Notes under the pieces: model-generated | The model's database searches: none | What the model was told of the DNA's origin: nothing | Seen by the model: only the letters and a program-made list of their open reading frames with translations | Position numbers and translations under genes: made by a program | Source of the DNA: Oribacterium parvum | GTDB lineage: Bacteria; Bacillota; Clostridia; Lachnospirales; Lachnospiraceae | Length of the DNA stretch: 15,089 bases | Direction: 5' to 3' | Assembly (NCBI GenBank): GCA_938022235.1 | Contig: CALIEL010000214.1 | Location: 1-15,089, forward strand | Part shown: piece by piece, positions 1-6,707 of the stretch | Numbering within the stretch: the stretch's first letter is position 1 | Layout: each line of letters starts with the position of its first letter

Positions 1-1369
1 GGCGGCAAATGGCATTACCGTTCGGATGTATGATGCTTTGATGCCGGTGCCGGCCCTGTCCTTTGCTACCAGATACTATCATTGCAGCGCGGGCATTATG
101 CTGACTGCTTCCCACAACCCTGCAGAGTACAACGGCTATAAGGCCTACGGCAGTGACGGATGCCAGATGACGGACGAAGCCGCAGGAAAGGTTTATAAAA
201 AGATTCAGGAAACCGATGTACTCACCGGTTATAAGACCATGGAGTTTGCCAAGGCGGTGGATGAAGGGCTGATTCGTTTTGTAGGGGAAGATTGCAAGGA
301 AGCCTTCTATAAATATGTGCTTTCTCAGCAGGTGCATCCCGGACTTTGTAAGGATGCAGGACTGACTCTGGTATATTCTCCCCTGAACGGAACCGGTTTA
401 GAGCCGGTAACCCGCATTTTCAAGGAAATGGGAATTGAGGACGTCAGCATTGTGCCGGAGCAGGAGTATCCTAACGGCTATTTCACCACCTGCCCCTACC
501 CAAATCCGGAGATTTTTGCAGCATTGGAGAAGGGGCTTGCCTTGGCAAAGGAGAAAAATGCAGACCTGATGCTGGCAACAGACCCGGATGCGGACCGCGT
601 GGGCATCGCCATGCGTTGTCAGGACGGAAGCTATGAATTGGTGTCCGGAAATGAGATGGGGGTTTTGCTTTTAGATTATATTGCGAAAGGCCGTAAGGAG
701 GAGGGCACTCTGCCGGAAAGACCGGTGGCGGTAAAGTCCATTGTAAGTACCCCCCTTGCGGATAAGGTGGCAGAGTACTACGGCATCGAGCTTCGCCATA
801 CCCTGACCGGATTTAAGTGGATCGGAGAGCAGATTAAGCTTTTGGAGGAAAAGGGAGAGGAAAATCGCTTCATTTTCGGCTTCGAAGAAAGCTATGGTTA
901 CCTGTCCGGCACCGCAGTGCGGGATAAGGACGCGGTGGTGGCTTCCATGCTGATTTGTGAGATGGCGGCTTATTACCGGAAAAACGGCTCCTCCATTAAG
1001 GAGCGTTTGGAACATATTTATGCGCAACATGGATACTACCTGAACTCTGTGGACAGCTTCTCCTTCCCGGGACTTTCCGGCATGAATAAGATGCAGGGCA
1101 TTATGGATTCCTTAAGAAAGGACAGCCCTAAGGATTTTGCCGGCAGCAAGGTAAAGGAATGTGTGGATTATCTGGATACGGAGAAGACAGGGCTTCCTAA
1201 GGCAAATGTTTTGATTTACCATTTGGAGGACGGTTCCAGTATTATTGTGCGCCCCTCCGGAACAGAGCCGAAGATTAAAGCTTACTACACCACCTTGGGA
1301 AAGAATAAGGAAGAGGCCAAGGCAGTCAAAGAGAAGTATGCAAAGGCGTTAGCACCGATTTTTGCTTAA
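1..1369 (+). CDS. Phosphoglucomutase/phosphomannomutase (alpha-D-phosphohexomutase family), 5'-truncated by the window
   Basis: The reading frame is open from base 2, so the true start lies upstream; the ATG at 26 is internal. About 455 residues are visible. Clostridial members run to roughly 560-580, so about the first 110-125 are missing. All four family signature loops are present: the catalytic phosphoserine loop TASHNP (Ser codon 110-112), the Mg-binding DPDADRVG loop (from 581), the sugar-specificity loop GFEESYGY (from 878) and the C-terminal phosphate-binding RPSGTEPK loop (from 1250). Enzymes of this family move phosphate between C1 and C6 of hexose phosphates in the cytosol, linking glycolysis to UDP-sugar and cell-wall glycan synthesis. 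The GFEES loop suggests a glucose-type or dual-specificity enzyme; exact substrate preference cannot be read from sequence. No intrinsic terminator follows, so read-through into the acyltransferase gene 83 bases downstream is possible. Confidence 0.95.
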   Translation, partial: AANGITVRMYDALMPVPALSFATRYYHCSAGIMLTASHNPAEYNGYKAYGSDGCQMTDEAAGKVYKKIQETDVLTGYKTMEFAKAVDEGLIRFVGEDCKEAFYKYVLSQQVHPGLCKDAGLTLVYSPLNGTGLEPVTRIFKEMGIEDVSIVPEQEYPNGYFTTCPYPNPEIFAALEKGLALAKEKNADLMLATDPDADRVGIAMRCQDGSYELVSGNEMGVLLLDYIAKGRKEEGTLPERPVAVKSIVSTPLADKVAEYYGIELRHTLTGFKWIGEQIKLLEEKGEENRFIFGFEESYGYLSGTAVRDKDAVVASMLICEMAAYYRKNGSSIKERLEHIYAQHGYYLNSVDSFSFPGLSGMNKMQGIMDSLRKDSPKDFAGSKVKECVDYLDTEKTGLPKANVLIYHLEDGSSIIVRPSGTEPKIKAYYTTLGKNKEEAKAVKEKYAKALAPIFA

Positions 1370-1452
1370 CATGAGTAAAAGAACCGGAAAAGTGACTTCT
1401 AAAATGTAGGGAACTAGAAGAAGCACTGGAAGATAGAAGTAGAAAGGGCAGT

Positions 1453-2559
1453 ATGGTAGGGGAGAGAGTTGAGGAATTGGACCGATACAAGGGATTATTG
1501 ATTTTCCTTGTGGTGCTTGGACATTTTCTCCTCCCGATAAAAGATAGCGGCATGGCGCTGTTTTCCCGAAGCTTTTACGGGATATACAGCTTTCATATGC
1601 CTGCCTTTATCTTCCTGTCCGGATATTTTTTCCAACAAAGCTTTGTAAAGAGAGGAAGAGCAGCTTCCTCTCTTTTTTCGAACTTATTGTATTATTTTCT
1701 CTGCTATTTTTTCTTAAAAACCTTGCTGTATCCCTTTGATGTTTTTTGCTACGGGGGGCAGGGGAGCTTTCCGGATTATCTCCATGAATCCTCTACTCCC
1801 TGGTACCTTTTGGGACTTTTCTTCTGGCAGTTCGCCTGCCTTCCTCTTTGCTTTTTCAAGAGAAACAAGATTCATATCGGGAAGGGAGGAAATCCGGAGG
1901 ACAGGACAGAAAAATACTATCTTCTCCTTCTGATTCTTCTTTCCTTGTTCGCAGGATATCTGGATCAAAATAGGAGACTGGTGGATTTCCTGGCACTGGA
2001 TCGAGTCTTCGGCTTTGCACCCTTTTTCTATTTTGGAATGCTCACTTCCCAAAGCCCTTTTTCCTGGAAGAAAAAAAGGACAGACCTTGCCCTTATGGGT
2101 GGGGTTTGCTTTTTCTTCTTTCTCCTGTTTTTCCCCGCTTTAAAAAACTATACTCGCATTTTCTATGGGGTGTGGTACAGGAGGGTAAGTAAAGAGGAGA
2201 TTCTTCCCTTTTTTCAAAGTTTTCCCATCCTGCTTCGCATTTTTTACATTCCTTTTGCTTTGGGCATTTCCTATTTTTTCTATTGGCTACTTTCTTTTTT
2301 CGGAAAGAGACCGTTACAGAAGACAATATTGGAAAAGCAGCTTTCTCTTTGGGGAAAGTATTCTTTGGTGATTTATCTGTTCCATCGCCCCTTCCGGGAT
2401 TTGTTCCTAAAGATTGGAGGATACAGCTATTTCCTACATCATGAGCGGGCTTTGCCGGTTCAGATTCTTTTCTTCCTGTTTTTGTTGGGATTTTCCGTGG
2501 CGGTTTGCGTTCTTTTGGGAAGGAAATCCCTCTACAGTCTTTGCAAGAAAAGATGGTAA
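1453..2559 (+). CDS. Acyltransferase-3 family membrane protein (fucose 4-O-acetylase-like)
   Basis: A 368-aa, very hydrophobic protein with about ten predicted membrane segments. The N-terminus carries the family hallmark: an ELDRYKGLLIFLVVLGHF segment with the GH pair at residues 23-24, followed by YSFHMPAFIFLSGYF at 45-59 with His48. This is the pattern of COG3594/PF01757 integral-membrane O-acyltransferases, which transfer acetyl or other acyl groups to sugars of exported glycans, peptidoglycan or antibiotics. The substrate here is unknown. The start fits an AGAAAGG ribosome binding site at 1441-1447. It follows the phosphohexomutase by 83 bases with no visible terminator, so a joint role in surface-glycan supply is an inference. 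Short hydrophilic loops at about 66-72 and 136-150 separate helices. Phe and Leu content is unusually high even for a membrane protein. Confidence 0.8.
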   Translation: MVGERVEELDRYKGLLIFLVVLGHFLLPIKDSGMALFSRSFYGIYSFHMPAFIFLSGYFFQQSFVKRGRAASSLFSNLLYYFLCYFFLKTLLYPFDVFCYGGQGSFPDYLHESSTPWYLLGLFFWQFACLPLCFFKRNKIHIGKGGNPEDRTEKYYLLLLILLSLFAGYLDQNRRLVDFLALDRVFGFAPFFYFGMLTSQSPFSWKKKRTDLALMGGVCFFFFLLFFPALKNYTRIFYGVWYRRVSKEEILPFFQSFPILLRIFYIPFALGISYFFYWLLSFFGKRPLQKTILEKQLSLWGKYSLVIYLFHRPFRDLFLKIGGYSYFLHHERALPVQILFFLFLLGFSVAVCVLLGRKSLYSLCKKRW

Positions 2560-2708
2560 ATCTAAGATTTAGGATTAAATTCCGGCTTTCTAAGAGATTT
2601 CCATGCTCAAAGCTTGGATTCTATAGCTTATGACATAAATCCCGAAACCTACACTTTTGAATATAGCGCTTTATTTCAGAACATATATTCCAAAAAACGC
2701 CAAAAAAC

Positions 2709-2737
2709 TCGACAATAATGAAAAACTGCGATAAAAT
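2709..2737 (+). promoter_or_regulatory. Candidate sigma-A promoter for the CmpB-type gene
   Basis: TCGACA at 2709-2714 and TAAAAT at 2732-2737 are separated by 17 bases, each one mismatch from consensus. They lie in the A/T-rich 212-base spacer after the acyltransferase gene, and the predicted transcript would start about 25 bases before the ATG. Based on motif and spacing only. Confidence 0.5.
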
Positions 2738-2771
2738 AGCTAAAAATGATTTTTAAAGCAAGGGAGTTTTT

Positions 2772-3845
2772 ATGAGAGGATACACAATTTTACAGTGGCT
2801 GACCTTCTTTATGTTGTACTGCATCCTGGGTTGGTGCTTCGAGTCTTCTTACTGCTCTCTGAAATCCGGCCATTTACAGAATAGAGGATTTTGCCATGGA
2901 CCATGGATTCCCTTGTACGGTGTGGGATCCTGCCTTTTGGTCTTCTTCGCTCATGGACATGAGGGGCATCTCCTCTATCTTTTTTTGCTTGGATTTTTCG
3001 GCGGAACGGCATTGGAACTGATTACCGGTCTTTTGATGAATCATATTTTTCATATGCGCTGGTGGGATTATTCTCAGAATCCTTTGAATTTTCGCGGTTA
3101 TATCTGCTTCTTTGCTTCTATAGGCTGGGGAGTGATGGCGATTTTTTTAATGCAGGTGGTGCACAAATTTGTTTCCTCTATTCCGGCGGATTGGAGCTAT
3201 CTCACCTTTGTGATTATTGACACCATGCTCTATACCCTGTTCATTGAAGACGTGATATTCTCCGTCATCGCGGCTCTGGAGCTTCGGGAGCGCCTGGGAA
3301 GACTGGCGAGAAATTCCGAGGAGATACAGAACCTGCGGCGTTCCATCGGAGAGCTTTATGACCGTATCGGCGAAGTCAAGCAGGAATGGGAGCAGGGAGC
3401 GGAAGAGCTTAGAACCGTACAGCAAAATGAAGGCAATGTGGCTGCCGTGAAATATGTGATGGAGTCCGGAATGTCTTTAGCAAAAAATACGGTGAGCCAG
3501 GCGGCCAGCAGTACCATCGGGACAGCAAGCCTTGCGGCGGATACCGCCAAAGGCGCCGTGGGTCAGGCAGCCAGCAGTGTGAAGGAATCCGCCGGGAACT
3601 TAAAAGAATCCGCCGGCGCTCTTCTTAGAAGCCTGCTAAAGGATAAGGAGAGAATGGAGGAGGAGCTGGCGGTTTTGGAAGACGGCGGTAATGCGGAAAG
3701 CGGAAAGATGCATTGGTGGACCAAAACCATGCTTCGAAACAACCCGGATGCGGTTTCCGAAGAAGAAAGCTTTAAGGCCTTAAAAGAAGCAGCAATGAAA
3801 AGGCAAAAGAAGGAAAGGCAGACTGGAACAAAGTCAAAGAAATAA
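2772..3845 (+). CDS. CmpB-type (PF06541) membrane protein with long helical cytoplasmic tail
   Basis: A 357-aa protein. Residues 1-170 form about five membrane helices (roughly 5-25, 47-62, 67-92, 110-133, 143-170) and carry the PF06541 'putative ABC-transporter type IV' hallmarks: LGWCFES near 19-25, NRGFCHGPWIPLYG at 37-50 and MRWWDYS...PLNFRGYICF at 95-113. Despite the family name, no transport activity is well established. Residues 171-357 are hydrophilic. A coiled-coil-like stretch (171-222) is followed by an Ala/Ser/Lys-rich, LEA- or apolipoprotein-like stretch (224-290) with repeated AA(S)S and K(E)SAG motifs, then a charged tail ending in KSKK. Such a long tail is unusual for the family. 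The ATG follows AGGGAG at 2761-2766. The gene appears to have its own promoter. A tandem repeat follows directly after the stop. Confidence 0.8.
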   Translation: MRGYTILQWLTFFMLYCILGWCFESSYCSLKSGHLQNRGFCHGPWIPLYGVGSCLLVFFAHGHEGHLLYLFLLGFFGGTALELITGLLMNHIFHMRWWDYSQNPLNFRGYICFFASIGWGVMAIFLMQVVHKFVSSIPADWSYLTFVIIDTMLYTLFIEDVIFSVIAALELRERLGRLARNSEEIQNLRRSIGELYDRIGEVKQEWEQGAEELRTVQQNEGNVAAVKYVMESGMSLAKNTVSQAASSTIGTASLAADTAKGAVGQAASSVKESAGNLKESAGALLRSLLKDKERMEEELAVLEDGGNAESGKMHWWTKTMLRNNPDAVSEEESFKALKEAAMKRQKKERQTGTKSKK

Positions 3846-3910
3846 ATAGAAGCAGTAAATAGAAGCAGTAAATAGAGAAACAGTAAATAGAAACAGTGAA
3901 TAGAAGCAAT
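3844..3910 (+). repeat. 13-bp tandem repeat, five copies
   Basis: Unit AAATAGAAGCAGT. Copies lie at 3844-3856, 3857-3869, 3870-3884 (2-base insertion), 3885-3897 and 3898-3910 (two changes). The array starts inside the stop codon of the CmpB-type gene and fills the first third of the spacer before the aminotransferase. Each copy contains an in-frame or shifted TAA/TAG, so it is non-coding on this strand. The rest of the spacer to 4031 is A-rich with degenerate AAGCAA/AAGCGAA variants and no recognisable site. Confidence 0.8.
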
Positions 3911-4031
3911 AAATTCAAGAATTAGCGTTAACATAAGCAAGTAAAAACAAGCAAAAGCGAACAAGCTACAAAATAGTAAGCAATAAGGCAAAAGAAGTAT
4001 TGCAAAGCAAATCAAGAAACGCAGTAAAGAA

Positions 4032-4047
4032 AAAGAGCATGCTCTTT
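4032..4047. promoter_or_regulatory. 16-bp perfect palindrome abutting a ribosome binding site
   Basis: AAAGAGCATGCTCTTT is fully self-complementary and ends one base before the GGGAGG Shine-Dalgarno sequence (4048-4053) of the aminotransferase gene. It could be a dimeric-repressor operator. As RNA it could only form a hairpin with a very tight loop, so the DNA-site reading is favoured. The symmetry is certain; the function is not. Confidence 0.45.
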
Positions 4048-4057
4048 GGGAGGTATT

Positions 4058-5305
4058 ATGGCACTGGCAAAGACAATGGAACCCCTTTTACAAGGAAATT
4101 CCGCCATTCGAAAGATGTTTGAACTGGGACAGGAAATGGCCGAGAAGTACGGCAAAGAAAATGTCTATGATTTCAGTCTGGGAAATCCTGTGGCTCCTGT
4201 GCCTTATGAGGTAAAAAATGCCATTATTAGCCTTTTGGAAAACCAGGATCCCCATGAGATTCACGGCTATATGAAAAATGCCGGCTATGATGAGGTGCGG
4301 GAACAGATTGCAAGGCATCTGAAAAGACGTTTTGAACTGTCCTATGAGAAGGAGCAGATTCTCCTCTGTGCCGGAGCGGCAGGAGGCTTAAATGTCTTGA
4401 TGCGTTGTCTTCTAGACGAAGAGGATGAGGTGCTTTGCTTTGCCCCCTATTTTACGGAGTACAATGCCTACGTTTCCCACTACAAGGGCAAGCTTACCGT
4501 AGTTCCGGTGAAGGAAGATAATTTTTCTCTGGATATCGGCATGGCAGACCGGCTGATTCGCAGAAAAACCAAGGCGGTGATTTTAAACAATCCAAACAAC
4601 CCCAGCGGTGTGGTGTATAAGGAAGAAGAGCTGAGGGCCTTGGCAGAGATGCTGAGAGAGGCGGAGGAAAGGGTGGGACACCCCATTTACCTGATTTGCG
4701 ATGAGCCCTATCGGGAGCTGGTTTATGATGACAGAACCGTGCCCTATATGCCCGGTCTTTATCACAACAGCATTTACCTCTATTCTTTCTCCAAAACCCT
4801 TTCCATCCCGGGAGAGAGAATCGGCTATCTGGCTATAGGAAAAGACGTGGAAGACGGAGAAAAGCTGATGCGGGCTGCCACGATTGCCGGCAGAACCCTG
4901 GGCTTTGTGAATGCCCCTTCTCTATTCCAAAAGGTAATTTCCGAATGTCTGGAAGTGAAGGTGGATGTGGGATTTTATGACAGAAACCGTCGCCTTCTGT
5001 ATACGGAGCTTACGGAAATGGGATTTTCCTGTCTGCCGCCGGAGGGAGCCTTTTATCTTCTCATGAAATCCCCCTTGGAGGATACGGAGGCATTCCAGAA
5101 GATGGCGGAGGAAGAGCATATCATTATGGTGCCCACGGACGGCTTCGGCCTACCCGGCTATTTCCGCCTGTCCTACTGTATTCCTTTTGAAACCATTGAA
5201 GCCTCTCTACCGGCTTTTCGGGCTTTGTGGGAGAAGGTGAAGCATCGTAAGGAGAAGGATGCAGAGCAGAAAGATAGCGATGTAAAAAATCAAAAAATTT
5301 TATAA
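4058..5305 (+). CDS. PLP-dependent class I/II aminotransferase (aspartate aminotransferase-like)
   Basis: A 415-aa cytosolic enzyme of the COG0436 fold-type I family. The ATG at 4058 was chosen because GGGAGG (4048-4053) sits 4 bases upstream; a longer reading from TTG at 4046 would bury that site. Visible motifs are LGNP at 41-44, the NNPNNPSG cofactor loop at 177-184, Asp215 and Tyr218 in CDEPYRE (PLP ring and O3' contacts), the Schiff-base Lys246 in SFSKTLSIPGERIGY, and Arg370 in FRLSY, which binds the substrate alpha-carboxylate. It transfers an amino group between an amino acid and a 2-oxo acid; the amino-acid preference (Asp, Ala, aromatic or other) cannot be set from sequence. The last ~20 residues (from about 395) form a charged Lys/Asp/Glu tail beyond the usual domain end. 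The stop codon touches a large inverted repeat. Confidence 0.92.
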   Translation: MALAKTMEPLLQGNSAIRKMFELGQEMAEKYGKENVYDFSLGNPVAPVPYEVKNAIISLLENQDPHEIHGYMKNAGYDEVREQIARHLKRRFELSYEKEQILLCAGAAGGLNVLMRCLLDEEDEVLCFAPYFTEYNAYVSHYKGKLTVVPVKEDNFSLDIGMADRLIRRKTKAVILNNPNNPSGVVYKEEELRALAEMLREAEERVGHPIYLICDEPYRELVYDDRTVPYMPGLYHNSIYLYSFSKTLSIPGERIGYLAIGKDVEDGEKLMRAATIAGRTLGFVNAPSLFQKVISECLEVKVDVGFYDRNRRLLYTELTEMGFSCLPPEGAFYLLMKSPLEDTEAFQKMAEEEHIIMVPTDGFGLPGYFRLSYCIPFETIEASLPAFRALWEKVKHRKEKDAEQKDSDVKNQKIL

Positions 5306-5620
5306 GCAATATAGGTCTGAATTGGGGGGGCATGCTCTTGCTAGTCTCGCCTCTGCAAAGGGAAGGACTGCATTCATTGATGAGGCTCGCTCCGATGCAG
5401 TATAGGCATGAAATCGAGCACGCTCCCGCTAACCTCGCCCTGCAGCGGTACTAAGCGAAAAACTACAGTACCTTTGTTTTTCGCAAGTACCGGCGGGCTC
5501 AGATTGCTCTCTTTCATGCCTATACTGCATCTGTCGCTTTAGCTTTTTAATTTCTACAGTCCTTCCCTTCGCCGGTCTTTCGCAAGTATCGGGATTATCC
5601 TCAATTCTGAACTATATTGC
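5306..5620. repeat. Long nested inverted repeat (MITE-like or structured RNA)
   Basis: This 315-base gene-free segment folds on itself at several levels. The ends 5306-5324 and 5602-5620 are complementary at 17 of 19 positions (first nine perfect). Then 5358-5370 pairs with 5557-5569 (13 of 13), 5394-5413 with 5512-5531 (20 of 20), and the centre 5446-5452/5486-5492 and 5455-5463/5476-5484 forms a hairpin with a 12-base loop. The right arm also contains a direct repeat, TTTCGCAAGTA(C/T)CGG, at 5479-5493 and 5578-5592. The GC content is higher than in the flanking A/T-rich spacer. No clear target-site duplication is visible. The ORF-less, terminally inverted form suits a miniature transposable element, but a long structured RNA or palindromic terminator region is possible. 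Confidence 0.75.
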
Positions 5621-5847
5621 CGAAAATTTCTTTATATTTTGATTTTTTACAGCTACTTTTTGCTGTTTAATAGAAATGTAAGATGAAAAGAAAAAGTTAG
5701 TATTATATAATCCTTCTAAAGATATTCTTTCAAAATACTGATTTATTTTCACTGTGCAAGTTTTTTCAAAAGAGCTTTGCGGAGCAATGGAAAATAAACT
5801 TTGAAAGCAAAGATAGCCGTGAAAGGCTATTAATGAAAGGAGGAGGC
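5621..5847. other. A/T-rich leader before the small membrane-protein gene
   Basis: The spacer contains a weak hairpin (ACAGC at 5649-5653 with GCTGT at 5661-5665), a TATATAAT at 5704-5711 that could be a -10 element but lacks a recognisable -35, and a clear hairpin ATAGCC (5813-5818) / GGCTAT (5825-5830) about 8 bases before the AAAGGAGGAGG ribosome binding site. Otherwise nothing is recognised. Confidence 0.4.
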
Positions 5848-6201
5848 ATGAAGCTTAGCGTTTGGGATTTTTTGAACATCGGGGTGGCTGTAGCTTTCTT
5901 TATTGTGTATCTCATTAGTAAAGAGCAGGCTACAAAAGATTTCTGCATGACTATGATTATTGGCTTAGGAGCAGCGAGTCAGTTGGAAAGAAGGATGAAG
6001 GACGAAAAAACATCTTTAAAGGATAGCAGAGTCTATCAGTTTTCCTTTGCTCTAGTTTTTCTATCTTATGGAGCCTGCATTTTAAACTACTTCGTTTTTC
6101 ATACCAATCTTATCAATAGAGCATGTCTGATTCTTTATATCGGCATCATGCTTTTTAATCTGTTTTTCTTGAACAAAAAAAGGCAAAGCTTAGTTTCCTA
6201 G
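5848..6201 (+). CDS. Small polytopic membrane protein, function unknown
   Basis: A 117-aa protein with about four hydrophobic segments (roughly 5-23, 33-45, 69-87, 90-110), a charged loop ERRMKDEKTSLKDSR in the middle and a basic end (LNKKRQSLVS). The ATG at 5848 was chosen over the in-frame ATG at 5833 because an almost perfect Shine-Dalgarno sequence, AAAGGAGGAGG, lies between them and would otherwise be translated. No family is recognised. It stands alone between the inverted repeat and a strong terminator, so it is probably monocistronic. The layout (short, few helices, basic tail) resembles many Firmicutes stress or accessory membrane proteins, which gives no specific function. Confidence 0.75.
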   Translation: MKLSVWDFLNIGVAVAFFIVYLISKEQATKDFCMTMIIGLGAASQLERRMKDEKTSLKDSRVYQFSFALVFLSYGACILNYFVFHTNLINRACLILYIGIMLFNLFFLNKKRQSLVS

Positions 6202-6294
6202 ATAAGACGGAGCTGAAAGCGAACAGGCATTTCAAGGAAGGGTATTGCTGATTTGGATAATAGTCCTGTAACTAAAATAAACAGAAAAGAAAAA

Positions 6295-6329
6295 CGGCTG
6301 TGATTTCTCACAGCCGCTTTCTTTTTTTG
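6295..6329 (+). terminator. Intrinsic terminator after the small membrane-protein gene
   Basis: A 9-bp perfect stem, CGGCTGTGA (6295-6303) with TCACAGCCG (6308-6316), with a TTTC loop, is followed by CTTTCTTTTTTT. The stem is preceded by an A-rich run, so it could also end transcription from the opposite strand. Confidence 0.9.
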
Positions 6330-6337
6330 AAGGGGGG

Positions 6338-6418
6338 ACTCCGAAACCATATTTTCAGGAGAAGGTCCCGGAGTTGAGTATGAAAAGCTTTTTTTCTTCA
6401 GTTACATTTCTGTAACTG
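6338..6418. promoter_or_regulatory. Two short inverted repeats upstream of the HTH/membrane gene
   Basis: ACTCCG (6338-6343) is complementary to CGGAGT (6369-6374), with an inner ACC/GGT pair. CAGTTACA (6399-6406) and TGTAACTG (6411-6418) form a perfect 8-bp stem over a TTTC loop. Both lie 130-210 bases before the promoter proposed at 6548. They may be operators or remnants of an attenuator; no known riboswitch is recognised. Confidence 0.35.
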
Positions 6419-6547
6419 TGTATAGGATACAAGAAAACTGTGAGCAAAATATGTTTTCAGCCTTAAAGAATCCTAAAGAATATAAAGAAAAAGAGAAGGA
6501 ATGAAACAAAATTCTTACCGTGAAAGGGGGAAAATCTTCATAGGATA

Positions 6548-6575
6548 TTGACAACATACGAGTATTTCTTAAGAT
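6548..6575 (+). promoter_or_regulatory. Candidate promoter for the HTH/membrane gene
   Basis: A perfect TTGACA at 6548-6553 is followed after 16 bases by TAAGAT (6570-6575); an alternative TATTAT at 6575-6580 has a poor 21-base spacing. This would leave a leader of about 125 bases before the start codon at 6708. The rest of the spacer (6419-6547, 6581-6690) is A/T-rich with no other recognised site. Confidence 0.5.
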
Positions 6576-6707
6576 ATTATATATACAAATTGTTGAGCTG
6601 CTGTGAGAGGGGATAAAGAGGGCTACTCCAGGCAAGACAAAGAGTACGCATGATAAAAAAATAAGCTTGAAATTGCAATGATTTTTCCCTGAAGGAGTTT
6701 TTGGGCT

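Noticed and set aside
3563..4015. 150-codon open frame on the minus strand, Leu/Phe-rich
   Set aside because: It is the complement of the A-rich tandem repeat and the Lys-rich coding tail of the CmpB-type gene; it has no ribosome binding site and its composition is explained by base bias.
4037..5339. The 10-mer GCATGCTCTT occurs on both sides of the aminotransferase gene (4037-4046 and 5330-5339)
   Set aside because: The left copy is part of a perfect palindrome and the right copy is inside the long inverted repeat. The flanking bases differ, so they do not form a convincing direct repeat bounding an inserted segment.
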